64,000 nucleotides of DNA from assembly GCA_027257055.1 (NCBI GenBank), contig JAPVLO010000056.1:8453501-8517500 (forward strand). The letters are read 5' to 3'. The DNA comes from Cephalopachus bancanus. Its lineage: Eukaryota > Chordata > Mammalia > Primates > Tarsiidae. The number at the start of each line of letters is the position of its first letter. Within the stretch, counting starts at the first letter, position 1. Under the pieces are notes generated by a model. It saw only the letters and a program-made list of their open reading frames with translations. It did not search any database and was not told the DNA's origin. A program made the translations under genes and the position numbers. Of this stretch, positions 22,345 through 34,859 are shown piece after piece.

Positions 22345-23630
22345 ATTAAAAAAAATTTTTGTTATAGAGAAGTGGGGTACAAGTGAGGATTAACTACATA
22401 AGCAGGCTGCATGCAGGTGAAGTTTGGATGTCTAACTGGCCCTTGCTCCGCCTGGTGGTAGACAAGGCACCCTTTGTGTTGTCACGTGCTCCCTACCCAC
22501 CTCTCTCCCTCCCTCCCCTAGCAGTGCCTAGCGACTGCTGATTCTACCCTCGTGCTCATGCGACTTGTGTTCAGGGCCCATTTAGGAGGGAGAACATCGG
22601 TGTTCGGTTCTTTGTTTCTATGATAGTTCACTTAGGGTGATGGTCTCTAACTCCATCCAAGTTGCTGTGAAATCCATGGTTTTGTTTTTCTTTATGGCTG
22701 CGTAATACTCTATCATGTATATGTGTCACATGTTCTTTATCCAGTCTACTTTCGATGGGCAGCAGGGTTGGTTCCATGTTTTTGCTCTTGTGAATAGTGT
22801 GGCAATAAACATGCGCGTGCAGTGTCTTGTTAGTGGAGTGATTTATGTTCCTTCAGGTATGTTCCCAGAATAGGGATTGCTGGATCATATGGAAGATTGA
22901 TTTTTAGTTCTTTTAGGAATCTCTTCACTGTTTTCCATAGAGATTGAACTAGCTTACATTTCCACCAGTGTAGAAGCATTCCCTTTTCTCCGCAGCTGCA
23001 CCAGCATCTGTTGTGTTTTTGATTTATTAATGATAGCCATCCTTACCAGAGTTAGATGGTATCTCATCAGAGTTTTGGTTTGCGTTTCTCAGGTGATTAG
23101 TGGGGCCAAGCACTTTTCATTTGTCTGTTGGCTGCTTCTGTGTCATCTTTTGAGAAGTGTCTGTTCCTGCCCTTCGCCCACATTTACTTATTTATTTTTA
23201 TTTTTGTTATTTTTTTCCTTTCACTTCGTTTGAGTTCCTTGTAGATCCTGGATGTTAGGCCTTTGTCAGATGCATAATTTGCAAATATTTTCTCCCATCC
23301 TGTGGGTTGTCTCTTTACTCTTTTGATGGTTTCTTTTGCTGTGCAAAAGCTTTTCAGTTTGGTGAGGTCCTACTCGCCTGTCTTATGATGGCATTCACTT
23401 CTGGGTACTTAGTCAAAAATTTGTTGCCTACTCTGATATGCATAAGGGTGTTTTCTATGTTTTCCTCTAAGGTTCTTATAGTTTGAGGTTTTAAGTTTAG
23501 GTCTTCGATTATTGTATATGGTGATAAGCAGGGGTCTTGTTTCATTCTTCCTGTGGTCAGCCAGTTTTCCGAGCACCATTTGCTAAATATGGTCTCTGTG
23601 TTTTTATTTTTTCCATTGTTTTGCCTTTCT
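22345..23630 (-). mobile_element. L1 3' part, antisense
   Basis: The 3' UTR lies at the left, followed by antisense ORF2 C-terminal sequence. The minus-strand frame 23545-23354 reads LSPYT, DLNLKPQTI and RTLEENI, close to the L1 ORF2p C-terminal segment. '+' landmarks are 'tggctgcgtaatactctatc' and 'gggattgctggatcatatgg'. Truncated at its 5' end near 23630 and full of stops. Confidence 0.88.
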
Positions 23631-23639
23631 ATTCTATCA

Positions 23640-24015
23640 TATAGTTGAGATCATAAAGTATGTAGCCTTTTCACATAGACTTCTTTCATTTATTAATATG
23701 CATAATAATTAAATAATAATTAAAGTTTCTTCATGTCTTTTGTTGACTTGGTAGCTCATTTCTTTTTGGTACTGAATAATTTTCCATTGTCTGGATGTAC
23801 CATAGTTATTTATGTATTCACCTACTAAAGGATATCTTGGTTGCTTCCGAGTTTTGGCACTTATAAATAAAACTGCTATAAACATCCATGGTTTTTGCAT
23901 TTTCAACTGATTTGGGTAAACCTTCAATATATTTTTCATCTGATAATCTTTAAAAATATTTTGAGTCAACTTAGAAAAGTTAGAAAAGTAATTATTCTCA
24001 ATGCCTAAATCCATA
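23640..24015 (-). mobile_element. Old L1 ORF2 C-terminal fragment, antisense
   Basis: The minus-strand frame gives FISAKTRKQPRYP, VGEYIN and QKEMSYQVNKRHEET, matching the extreme C-terminal ORF2p region of an L1 family different from the neighbouring one. 3' UTR and A-tail are not seen. Confidence 0.75.
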
Positions 24016-25827
24016 CATATTACGCATAAGGATCCCTTACCTTGCAAGAAGATTTGAAAATGCAGGTGTATTTTTGTAATTAAGGGATAGCAAGTTCCTT
24101 TCTGATCTATTTACCCTGGGGCACAGATTTGAATCTTAACTCAATGAGCAGCTGAGTCCTATACTTATCAACCCAAGTGACTTCTTTCTTGATCTTGAAA
24201 TAAATGATGAAATGATAATGTTAGATCTGCTAGTTTGATCTGGAAATGATATAATGTGGGTACTACCTGTTAGATACTGGACTTTTACAAGTGACATAAA
24301 ATGAATGTAAGATGACAGTAATTTTGGACTATATTTTAGCTATTGTCTAGAGGTGAAAGATGATTCATCAGATGTCAATGCACTCTGCCTCTTATTTTTC
24401 ATTTTCTGCATTTTTGCCCTTCTCTCTTCCCCTTTATTGTAGGATATAAATAAAATAAGGTTGAGCAGTGTGTAAATTAGAAACACAATATGAATTTTAG
24501 GATCTGATTTTCATCATATCTTGTTTTTTAGTACTTGATTGTTTTTAAATAGTTCATTCCCATTCAACAAAAAATATATTTTATATTAACTGTCTTGTTG
24601 AAATATTTTTAATTTAACATTGTAGCCATGTGCTAGGCCTACCTATCTATTTTAACCATGTTTCAAGGGAGTCTGTAAATGCAATATATAAGAATTTGAT
24701 CATTCTTTAGCTGAATGATGACATTTGGAAGAGTTTAGTTTTACCCCTGAAATTATGTTTTAAAAACAAATTATATTTTATTGATCATGTATTATGATGT
24801 ATATAGATACTTTTGATGTTTTTCAGCATTCTCTGTAAATTGCATAATAACGTTTCAGAATCCTTATATGGTCCTGATTACCAATAGAATAGTTTCCTCC
24901 TGTCAAAACATCCTTCATTCAAAGTTTTATATTCATTTTTTAATGAAAAGTATATAAATGTTTGAATAGAACTTGTTTAGTAGAAATATCTAAAATTGCT
25001 TAAAGAATACTTGTGAGTCCCAAATTGACAGACTATAAAGGTTTGGATGTCCCCACAAAATTCTAGGCATTGCTTTTTTTGTAAGTGGTACTTTAGAAGG
25101 TAATATGTAGAGTTAAAAACATAAGAACTTTGAACAGACTAAAATTAATTTTTTAACATAACTGTGCATTATTGTTTTGGGTCTTAATAATTATCTGAGG
25201 TCAGGAAATTGGATATCTTTTGCCTTATTTTATAGCTATTACTTAGGTAAAGTAATTTGTCCAGGGTCACATCAAGGTAAGTTGCAGAATTGAGATTAGA
25301 GGCTTTTTTTTTTTTTTTTTTTAAAGAAAGCAGGACAGAAAGGCTCCCACAGTGGAAGGGGACCTGAGAGGGTTGCCCGATTAGATGGCTTTCTGACTTA
25401 GTTTAGTGCTTTTTTTTTTTTTCTGTGTTAGGCTACCAGTCTTTCACAATATTTTACCATAGTCATTGATACCATTTTGTTTCATTGTTCACTACTGCCT
25501 AAAGAAGATAAATCACAACTTTACTCCTTAGTATGCCTTTAAACTATTGTGACCCAAAGACTTACTATTGGGGAGGTGGGAGTGAGCATATGCTTATTTT
25601 TTTGTGATCTAGTTCCAACGGAGAAGCATGTATTTACCTATAAATAAACTACATAATGTTAATCAGTTTCTGTCTTTTGGCCAGAACTGTTAAAGCAATA
25701 GCACTTGGTGAATGTAAATAAAAGAGACTAACAGGAGAGGTTCAGGGCTAGAACATTAGATTTATCCTGTGGTTGTCATGTGCACTATTGCATCCAATAA
25801 GGGCTTCTTTTGTACTTTCTGTTACAG
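24016..25827 (+). other. Probable intron end upstream of the coding exon
   Basis: Repeat-poor AT-rich sequence leading into the splice acceptor at 25827. No further exon could be picked out. A T20 run lies near 25302 and a MIR-like patch at 25180-25300. Confidence 0.4.
25180..25300 (-). mobile_element. MIR-like fragment
   Basis: 'ttaggtaaagtaatttgtcc', 'agggtcacatcaaggtaagt' and 'gcagaattgagattaga' recall the antisense MIR end. Short and diverged. Confidence 0.45.
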
Positions 25828-25995
25828 ATGCTGACATTTTCTTCTAAAGAGAGATATCCCTTATTTACTTTTGTAAATGGTCATTCCAGAGACTATGATT
25901 TTACATCTACTGCAACCAATGAAGAAGACCTTTTCTCAGAGGATGAAAAGAAAAGATTGAAAAGATTTAGCACAGAAGAGTTTGTCTTGCTTTAA
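25828..25995 (+). CDS. Terminal coding exon of an unidentified gene (55 codons plus TAA)
   Basis: A pyrimidine-rich tract ending 'tactttctgttacag' gives a strong splice acceptor at 25827. The phase-0 frame then runs 55 codons to TAA at 25993-25995. The peptide begins MLTFSSKERYPLF and ends KRLKRFSTEEFVLL. Its second half is acidic then basic (NEEDLFSEDEKKRLKRF), like a cytosolic tail; no signal peptide or membrane segment is present. Its first ATG need not be a start, because the open frame begins in the splice acceptor. The flanks lack Alu and L1 for about 4 kb. I do not recognise the protein. It could be the true C-terminus of a gene lying to the left, or an alternative last exon. Confidence 0.6.
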   Translation: MLTFSSKERYPLFTFVNGHSRDYDFTSTATNEEDLFSEDEKKRLKRFSTEEFVLL

Positions 25996-27050
25996 AGATG
26001 AGCGCATTTGTGCTTTGAAAGGGGAAAAATGAAAATGAGAAACAAGTATACTTGAAACTGGTTTATTTTCACAAATAACTTTATGTGTTCTTTAACAAAA
26101 GAATGTTTGAAAATATACATGTCTAAAGATATTTTTCTAAAAGAGGAATGATTGAGTGAATCCTGCTTTCTAATGTAGCAATCTGGCTGTCTTCCTGTTT
26201 CCCTGAACTCGGCAAGCGGCACTTCTACCGTTGTCTTCAACGTATTCCACCTGAATCCATTGGTCTCTTGGAGATTTTAGAACAGGGGCATCCCCAAAGA
26301 CTGGGGTCACCAGATAGCTCTAGAATTCTCATCTATACTAATGGCCAGATAACCAGAAAATGCATCTTTAGGCTGCCTAGCCTCTTGCTATTAATGCACC
26401 AAAGAATACTTTTGGATGTGTCCTGATAATTTAATAGTGTCTATTAGCTGTGACATGCATACAGTGATATAAGCAGAGTCATGAGTTAAGGTAATATTAG
26501 CAGTATGATTTTATAATGGCTCCTCATGCTTGCTGTTGCATCTTCTATGAGGAGAGAATATGAAGTATTGGTTTACCCCACAAATTCGAAGGCTATGTTA
26601 TTAATACCAACTGCATCCAATCAAATTTGAAAAAGGAAAAAGAAATAGTAGCGTTTGTTTCTATCTCAGAAGTGAAATTCCATGATAACTCAGTTTATTA
26701 TGCAGTTTTAAAATCTAAAGTACCAAGAGACACATCAGCAGATGCTCCTCTGAATGACTTTTGCAATTTGTACAAAGCAGTGTAGTGGTGTTTAGAAGCT
26801 GAGGCCATCCGTAAGGTAAATCTGCCTGAAGTGTATCATGTGTTCCTTAAAGGCAAGTTTGTGATCTAAAAGTGTAAGAGTTATTATTGAGCCAGTATTA
26901 TAAAGTAAAAACTTTAATCAAGATGTGAAAGGATAAAATGCTTTTGTTTTGGTTTTAATGTTGGGGTTACTTTGATCCTTTCATTTGAGAAATCAGTGTC
27001 TTAAATGAATTCTGTTGTTTATAATAAAGGCATATAACATTGTTGCTCTG
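25996..27050 (+). other. Putative 3' UTR of the unidentified gene
   Basis: AT-rich, free of recognisable SINE or LINE sequence, and directly downstream of the stop codon. An AATAAA lies at 27023-27028. The extent is inferred from the signal, not proven. Confidence 0.45.
27023..27028 (+). promoter_or_regulatory. Candidate polyadenylation signal AATAAA
   Basis: Canonical hexamer about 1.03 kb past the stop codon at 25995. Confidence 0.4.
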
Positions 27051-28281
27051 AAAGCAGATTATTAACTTTTATTATGGAGCTTCCATGTTTCGATATAAGG
27101 GTGACACGTAAAGACATGCAATGGTGTACCATTTATAGGCACTGAGCCTGCCTGTTTAGAGTTGCATGCAAAGCCAAAACAGAGTGGACTGATAGCTTTA
27201 GTTTGCCTGATGAGAAAAATGAGATTTGACATTTCCCAGTGAAGATTGTTTATTGAATTGAAATAAATAGTTTGAAATCAAAAATTTCCTGTAGCCTCGA
27301 TAAAATCAGGACAAATTAAGCCCGGTGCTAATTTTCTGAGGGAAGCCAGGGGTATGCTAGATATTACACACTGCAGTCCTCTCATGTAAGCTATTGCAAT
27401 TTACTCTTCCTATACAGCTACAATAATTCACAGGATTCTACAATAAACACATCAAATGAGAGCACACATACCTTCACATGGATCAAAACTATTAGTAAAT
27501 GTTCTTATAAGAACTACTTAGAGTTGCAGGATAGCATTGTTATTTTCTCATCATAGTTAAGGGTCATTTTAAAGTAAAGTTTTGGAATGAGACAAAACTG
27601 TACCTGGACAAAGTTAATGTGAGAGGATGTAAAAACTTCCTTTACATTGAATTGTATTGAAAACACTCAGTACATTGTATAGACAGGTCTTATAATATGA
27701 TCATCCTCATGACTGGGAATAGCTGTTTAGAATCAGAAATTGTTAGCCTCATATGCGTATGAAAAGTATTCAGTAATACATTATGAGTGAATGAATCATG
27801 CATGAAAATTGAGAGAGGATCAATTTATCTTACTTGCTAATTCAGCTTCAGCTGAAGACCTGCCGAAAGTTTATGCTAATTTTTCATTGGGAAGACAGCA
27901 ACAAAACCATATTGTTAGATTTGGAATAATGGTACTGTACATCCTGGTTTCAGACTTTGTTTTGAACACAGATTTCATTTCAAGTTCTGACAGCTAGTAA
28001 ACTCAGTCAATAAAGCATTCAGATGATCTCTTTCAGCCTGGAATAAAGGAAAGTCTGAAAGGGCAGGATTCTAAGATGAGTGTTCTGTTAGAGTTATGAT
28101 GGGAGGAGCCTTCCTTTGGACATCAATTTACCATTAACATTTCACAAATGAGTTTTTAAAATTCTCGATGTGACTTTTTCATGGTGAAGGTTTCTTTTCT
28201 GTCTTCTTCATAAGATTTGACACTTGGAATCCTCTTTTGTCAATGTATTAACCACACCAGGTGATCTTAAGAGTCATTGTA
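27051..28281 (+). other. Possible extended 3' UTR or intergenic DNA
   Basis: Repeat-free until the Alu at 28282. A second AATAAA at 28009-28014 ('cagtcaataaagcattc') could serve a longer 3' UTR. No other feature seen. Confidence 0.35.
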
Positions 28282-28570
28282 GCTGGGCTCAGTGGCTCAG
28301 CCTGTAATCCCACGCTTTGGGAGGCTGAGGTGATGAGTGGATTGCCTGAGCCTGCGGGTTCGAGACCCGCCTGGGCAACTTGGCGAGACCTCATCTCTAT
28401 AATAAATCAAAAAATCAGCCGGGCATGGTAGCGCGTGCCTGTAATTCCGGCTACTCGGAAGGCTGAAGTAGAAGGATCGCTGGAGCACAGCAGGTCAAGG
28501 CTGCAGTGGCCGGGAGTGGCCACTGCACTCCAGTCTCGGTGATAGAGTGAGACTCCAACTCTAAAAAAAA
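28282..28570 (+). mobile_element. Alu element
   Basis: Complete dimer ending 'gagactccaactc' plus A-tail. Direct repeats 'gagtcattgt' and 'gagtcatcgt' flank it. Confidence 0.93.
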
Positions 28571-29082
28571 AGAGTCATCGTTTGTTGAATGAATTAATGA
28601 AAAGATCCTTGATAATGCAGGTATATTAAAGAACATTTCCCTGAGATAGTCATTTTTCTGTTTTTACATTAAACCAATCTTATTAAATCTGTATTAATGA
28701 GAAGACATCTTTAGAGGGTTAAAGTTTAGGTTGCTTTTGTGTCCTGTTAACATTAGAATTTAACATTGTCCAAAGAACAGAAAAATGACTTATCTATGTA
28801 ATCCGATTCTAGGCCAGAAATCTCTATTGTTTCTGATTACACTAGGAAGAATTTTCATTTTCATGGTTTATCATAGATCACTTTTATTTTATAGCTTGAA
28901 TTTGACATTGCCTTTTTGACTATATAGTCATATATAACTATGACAAAACTATAAAGATTTTCTGAAATCAGGAAAACAGGAGGAAGGACATAATGACAAA
29001 ACAATTTGAAAATATTAAATTGCTATTGAATTATTATTTGAACTGACATAAGGAGGAAGTTGAGGATTTAAAATCATGATGA
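28571..29082. other. Unassigned AT-rich sequence
   Basis: Nothing recognised. Confidence 0.4.
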
Positions 29083-29370
29083 GCCAGACTCGGTGGCTCA
29101 GCCTGTAATCCCGTGCCTTGGGAGGCTGAGGTGAGTGGATTGCCTGAGCCTGCAGGTTCGAGATTCGGCTGGGCAACTTGGCGAGACCTCATCTCTACAA
29201 TAAATCCAAAAAATTAGCCGGGTGTGGTAGTGTGTGCCTGTAATTCCAGCTACTTGGAAGGCTGAGGCGGAAGGATAGCCAGAGGCCAACAGGTCAAGGC
29301 TGCACTGGGAGTGGCCACTGCACTCCAGTCTAAGTGACAGAGTGAGACTCCAACTCAAAAAAAAAAAATA
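29083..29370 (+). mobile_element. Alu element
   Basis: Starts 'gccagactcggtggctcag'; direct repeats 'aaaatcatgatga' on both sides. Confidence 0.93.
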
Positions 29371-30189
29371 AAATCATGATGAACTAGAAGCAAGATATCC
29401 AGAATATATGACAGAACAATTTCTTGCAAAGGATAAGAGATTTTCTGTAAAAACAAAAAACAAAAAACTCTAGGAGAGCAAATATTTATCATATGATATT
29501 TATTTAGCCTCAGTATTGTCAATCAACCACAATTTAACAGCGCTATTTATTTGAGCATTTGTACTAAGTATTCTGAGGTACTGAATTGAAAAGGTGAAAC
29601 ATCAGACTAGGAAAAATTGGAAACATCCTATTGATTCTAAAATACAAATTTTATATCATTTTATAGTTTGAATCTTAAGTCATTTTAAAATCTTAAGCAT
29701 TTTTGTGTGACTTTCATGGTTATTTAAAGATTTTTTTTCCTTGCCTATAAACTTTGAAAAATATTGTAGTTAGAGCTGGTATTGCAGACACATTTCTGAG
29801 GTAGCATTTTCCTCTCTTTTTTACAGTCCTTCTCGACATTATTGGTAGCAAGCAATGGCCCAAAACATTCACAACTACAGTTATAAAATTTTACTTATTC
29901 TTTCACAAAGATAAGAAAAATATGTTAAATGTGGAGAATACATGTTATTAGGTAGGAAAATTACTTTTGTACTATGCTACCCTCTAAACAGTTCCTCCAG
30001 AAATTTAGAAACTCAGTCTTCCAAGTTTGCCATCCAAGAGTGAATCATAAAAAAGTATTCTACAGAGAACTATCTTTCATTTAAATTAGTTTTTAAAAAT
30101 TAATAATTACAAACGGGTATTTTGTAATAAGATAATATAAAGTAATAAAAAATTGGGAATTCATGGGTTTTTACAAGTAGTTGCTTTAC
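29371..30189. other. Unassigned AT-rich sequence
   Basis: No exon, RNA or repeat family recognised. Confidence 0.4.
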
Positions 30190-30493
30190 TTATTTTTTGG
30201 TTTTTTTTTTTTTTTTTTGATTTGGAGTCTCACTCTGTCGCCCAGACTGGAGTGCAGTGGCACACTCACGGCTACCCCAGCGTCGACCTGCTGGTTTCTG
30301 GCAATCCTCCTGCCTCAACCTTCCAAGTAGCTGGAACTACAGGTGGGCGCTACCATGCCCCGCCAATTTTTGATTTATTGTAGAAACGGGTCTCCCGAGT
30401 TGCCCGGGCTGGTCTCGAACCCGCAGACTCAGGCAATCCACTTGCCTCGGCCTCCCAAAGTGCTGGGATTACAGGCAGAGCCATTGAGCCTGC
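30190..30493 (-). mobile_element. Alu element, antisense, older subfamily
   Basis: Long T-run, 'gatttggagtctcactctgt', dimer with 'ccgagttgcccgggctgg'. Flanking repeats 'caagtagttgcttta' and 'caagaagttgtttta'. Confidence 0.92.
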
Positions 30494-30509
30494 CCAAGAA
30501 GTTGTTTTA

Positions 30510-32039
30510 TAAGCAGGAAGGGTAAACAAAGGAAAGTTGGACATCCAGTAGACGTCTAATAGCAAAAACATGAGCAAATTATTGATAGCAGGTTTGAGTG
30601 TATCGGGTAACTACACCATGGTAAACTGGTACAGATAATAATATATGAATTTTAAAGTCCTGCAGACTGGTATGATTTAAAATTGGACGTAGGCACTGGA
30701 AGACAGTAAATACTGACCGATGACAGTAGATGTGGGGCTACCATGTTGAAGAACTCCAATGGGCACAATAATTAGTATATGTTATATGAATGGTACTCCA
30801 TGCGATGTAGTATCTGTTGCTCATATTTACACACTATTTGCTACTTACTTGGCACTGTTCTGATCAATCCACTTGTATTAAAATATAGCTAATGAATCTA
30901 AGATGAAGAATTAGATTTGGGATTAATGGGATGATTAATATGAGTCCTGGGACTTGGGTAATTATATAATGGAACAGGTCAGGAGAATTCGTGATCAACA
31001 GTCTGGTTAGAACAGAGGGTTTTAATGGGAGATAGGTATATTTAAATTATTTCCAAAATAAGTAGATACAGAAGAAATCCACCCACAGTTCTGCTACTTC
31101 TTCAATATAGTACTTTCATTTTCTGTTCCTTCTATTTTAAGGCTCATATTCACTTTTCTCTTTAAACATATTCAATAGGTTTAATTTTTATTCCTATTTA
31201 TTCAACTGTTCTATTTGATGAAGAGAGCCCCCACGTGGTCAGTCTTTTATGCTTTAATTTATATACTGACATTGTTTTATGCCTCTGACTTCATTGTGGT
31301 CTTTCCTGTGACTTGTGCCTGGCTTCAAGACCTGACCTACTGTGCTTGGCCAGTTTTGTGGCTGCCAACCTATGTCTATACCTAGAGACACTCTTATTTT
31401 TGTATGTAATATGTTCCTGTAAACACTCGAGACAGTTGACTATGAAGGAACTGAACAACAGATATTTAAGGTAGGTTCTGTCCCAGAAAGTTTAAAATAT
31501 AAATATATTTAAAACATTATTATTTTAAATATATTTTAAATATATTTAAAAATTATTATTAATCATATAGGCTTGATGATATATTTCCTGCACTCATGGA
31601 TGTTCTTATTTTCTTTTATAGTAGAACATGCAGTTGACTGACAAAGTTGATTTGTAGTAGAATATACAGTTGACTGAGCACTTCATTGAGGCTAATGATT
31701 ACTTCTTTATATTAATTAAATTAAACTTGTGAGACCTACGTTTCTTACCACTAGTTTTAGTACTTTGATTTTTCTGTTATCTCTCCATGTTTACAAAATA
31801 TGGGGAAATGAAATATGAAATCCAATAATTATAAAACCTGCTATACAAAGATTGTGATACTAGCTGGCAGACCTTATCAGCTCAGAGCTCAAAGTGCATC
31901 TTTGTCAGATGATATTCAAAAGTGCAGATTTTATAATATTTAAGGTGGTTTGGAGTGTCGGGTTATATAAGTCTAATGTTTACACAGGTCTAATGTCTGT
32001 CCTTTTATAGGCATCCTTGTGTGTGTGAAGTGCTATCTT
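30510..32039. other. AT-rich unassigned sequence
   Basis: No gene or repeat family recognised. It includes an A/T-only run with palindromic 'aaatatattt' units at about 31494-31560 and a small imperfect tandem duplication at 31618-31677. Confidence 0.4.
31618..31677 (+). repeat. Imperfect 23-bp tandem duplication
   Basis: 'agtagaacatgcagttgact' and 'agtagaatatacagttgact' occur 36 bp apart. Confidence 0.6.
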
Positions 32040-33640
32040 GTGGTTTTCTTTAAACAATAACTTTATTGAGATATAATTTACATATTGGACAATTCATCCT
32101 TTTAAAGTACACAATTTAGTGGTGTTTAACATATTCACGGAAATGTTCAGTGATCACCATTTCAAAATTCCAGAACATTTTAATGATTTCAAAGAGAAGT
32201 CCTGTACCATTAACTATCACTTCTTATACTCCTCTACTTTCCACCCCCATCCCTGGCAACTTCTGATCTACTTTCTGTCTGTGTGGATTTGCATTTTCTG
32301 GATGTTTCATCCAAGTGGAATTGTATACTATATGGCATTTTGTGCCTGACTCCTTTAACTCAGCATAATTTTTTTAAGGTTCATCCGCATTGCTGCATGT
32401 ATCAGCTCTTCATTATTTTTTGTGCCTGAATAATATTCCATTAGATGGAATTTAGTTTCCAAACTAACACTGGTTGTCTACCTTTTTTGTTTTAGTTATC
32501 ATAGTGTATGTGAAGTTGAACCTCACTGTAGTTTCAATTTCTATTTTCCTAGTGACTAATGATATTGAGTATCTTTCTATGTGCTTGTTGACTGCTCATA
32601 TCTTTTTTGGAGAAATGTGTATCCACATTCTTTGCTCATTTTGAAATTGGGTTGTCTTTATATTATTGAGTTGTAAGTATTCTTTGCATATTCTTGATAT
32701 CAATTTTTAAAATCATATATATGGGCTGGGCTCAGTGGCTCAACCTGTAATCCCAGCACTTTGGGAGGCCTAGGTGAGTGGATTGCCTGAGCCCCCGGGT
32801 TCGAGACCCACCCAGGCAATTTGGCGAGACCCTGTCTCTACAATAAATAAAAACTTAACCGGGTGTGGTAGCGTGCACCTGTAGTTCCAGCTACTTGGAA
32901 GGCTGAGGCAGAAGGATCACCAGAGCCCAGTGGGTCGAGGCTGCAGTGGCCGGGAGCGTGCCACTGCACTCCAGTCTGGGCGACAGAGTGAGGCTCCAAC
33001 TCAAAAAAAAAAAAAACCCCATATATATGATTACAAACATTTTCTTAAAATGCATAGATTGTCTTTTTACTTTCTTGATGGTGACTTATAGACACTAAAA
33101 GCTGTAATTTTGATAAAATTCAATTTATCTACTTTTTTTGCCTGCTTGTGATTTTGGTGTTATATTTAAGAAATCATTGCTTAATTCAAGGTCACAAAGA
33201 TTTATACCTACACTTCTAAGAGATTTGTAATTTTGGGTCTTACATTTAGGTATTTTATTTATTTTGAGTTGATTTTTATATGTGGTGTGCGATAGGTGTT
33301 CACATTCATTCTTTTGCATGTAGAACTCCAGCACCCTTTCTTTTCCCCGTTGAATGGTATTGACACTCATGTTGAAAATCAATTTACCATAAATATAAGG
33401 GTTTATTTCTGGACTGTCAATTCTATTCCATTTTTCCTTATACCAGTACCACACTGTTTTGATTACTGTAACTTTGTAGCAAATTTCAAAATTGGGAAGT
33501 GTGAGTCTTCCAACTTTGTTATTTTTCAAAATTGCTTTGGCTATTCATTGTATTTTCATATGCATTTTAGGATCAGCTTGTCAGTTTATGCAAAATCAGT
33601 CTACATTTTTAAAACAAGGTGTTTTTGAAATTTCACATTG
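32040..33640 (-). mobile_element. Old L1 3' part, antisense, with Alu inside
   Basis: The left part is an L1M-type 3' UTR ('aataactttattgagatata', 'tttaaagtacacaatttagt'). The right part, on the minus strand, encodes ORF2p C-terminal sequence: GRLTLPNFEICYK and WYWYKEKWNRID at 33529-33380. The Alu at 32723-33017 interrupts it. No intact frame. Confidence 0.88.
32723..33017 (+). mobile_element. Alu element inserted into L1
   Basis: Complete dimer with an A14 tail. An 'atatatatg' repeat appears on both sides, and the L1 sequence resumes after it. Confidence 0.93.
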
Positions 33641-33752
33641 GAATACAAGAATTGGAAAGGAAAAACAAAACAAAGCAATCACCTCTTAATTTCATGTCAA
33701 TATTGAATGTCTGTAAGGTGCTACAGAAAACATTCAGCATTCAGAATTTTTT

Positions 33753-34058
33753 CCTTTTTTTTTTTTTTGTTTTTTTGAGTTGGAGTCTCACTCTGTCGCT
33801 CAGGCTAGAGTGCAGTGCCATGGTCCCGGCCACTACAGCCTCGACCTGCTGGGCTCCAGCAATCCATCTGCCTCAGCCTTCTGAGTAACTGGAACTACAG
33901 GCATGCACTACCACTAGCCCAGCTAAATTTTGATTTATTGTAGAGACAAGGTCTCGCCAAGTTGCCCAGGCGGGTCTCGAACCCACGGGCTAAGGCAATC
34001 CACTTGCCTCGGCCTCCCAAAGTGCTGGGATTACAGGCTGAGCCACCGAGCCTAGCCC
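33753..34058 (-). mobile_element. Alu element, antisense, older subfamily
   Basis: T-run, dimer with 'gccaagttgcccaggcgg' and 'agtgctgggattacaggctg'. A weak 'cagaatttttt' repeat flanks it. Confidence 0.92.
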
Positions 34059-34381
34059 AGATTTTTTTTTAAGTGACCCTTCTTCTTGCAGGAAGCTTAG
34101 AAATTTACTTAGGGATGGGGACGATACACAAAATACTGTCACACATGGTAGAGAAGAAGACTTAAAATATAAGTTCTACAAAGCGAAATGATGCTTGGTT
34201 TCAAAAGATAGCTCACACCTGGTTATGGGTATTAGCAGAGTCTTCATGGAGAAGGTGGCATTTGAGTTGAATCCTAAAAGTCTGGTGTGATTTATACACA
34301 GGCAGGGATGAGGTTAGTACAAGGGGAAACCATCCCCAAAAGAATTATCTTTTGGAGGGCAGGTTCCTGGTAGTATACACA

Positions 34382-34820
34382 GAATTTGTGTCTCCAGATC
34401 AAACGGTCAACCAAAGTTTTCATCTGGAAGTTTTGATTGTGATGGTTGTGTCATGATTTGCGGAAGAAACATCCCAAGTTGAGGCAAACAGGTGACTAAT
34501 TCTTTCACTATGACATTGCACCCGCCCACACTGCACTGAGTGTACAGTAGTTTTTGACCAAAAATGGCATGACCCCTGTGACCCACCCCCCAAGCGGCCT
34601 TTTTTTTGTTTCCTTGGATGAAAAAAGTACTCAAAAGGGAAACGTTTTGCCGATGGGGAAGAGGTGGGAAAAAAAATGGCAAACGCACTAAAAGGCATCA
34701 AAATTGATGCATTCAAAAACTTTGAGGAGTGGAAAAAGGGTCTCAATGGGTTTATTGCATCAAACGGAGAATACTTTGAAGGTGACAAGCTCAAATGTAA
34801 GAATAAATACACAATTTAAT
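34382..34820 (+). pseudogene. Mariner-type transposase relic
   Basis: Translation in shifting frames gives EFVSPDQTVNQSFHLEVL, then HYDIAPAHTALSVQ, FLTKNGMTP, and finally FEEWKKGL...FIASNGEYFEGDK. That is the order of the C-terminal half of a mariner DDE/D transposase. The aspartate of the second catalytic block is kept (codon 34512-34514). The third block, normally YSPDLAP.D, is deleted around 34589-34597. Stops and frameshifts occur elsewhere. No inverted repeats could be set with confidence, so only this part is called. It is a dead copy. Confidence 0.75.
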
Positions 34821-34859
34821 AAATGCATTCTGGTTTTTTTTTTTTTAGGGGGGACGTCC

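Noticed and set aside
28282..28570. tRNA-like A and B boxes ('ggttcgagacc')
   Set aside because: These are the internal RNA polymerase III promoter boxes of Alu elements, not tRNA genes; no cloverleaf with an acceptor stem is present.
34407..34812. Minus-strand frames of 93 and 130 codons
   Set aside because: They are antisense shadows of the plus-strand mariner transposase relic.
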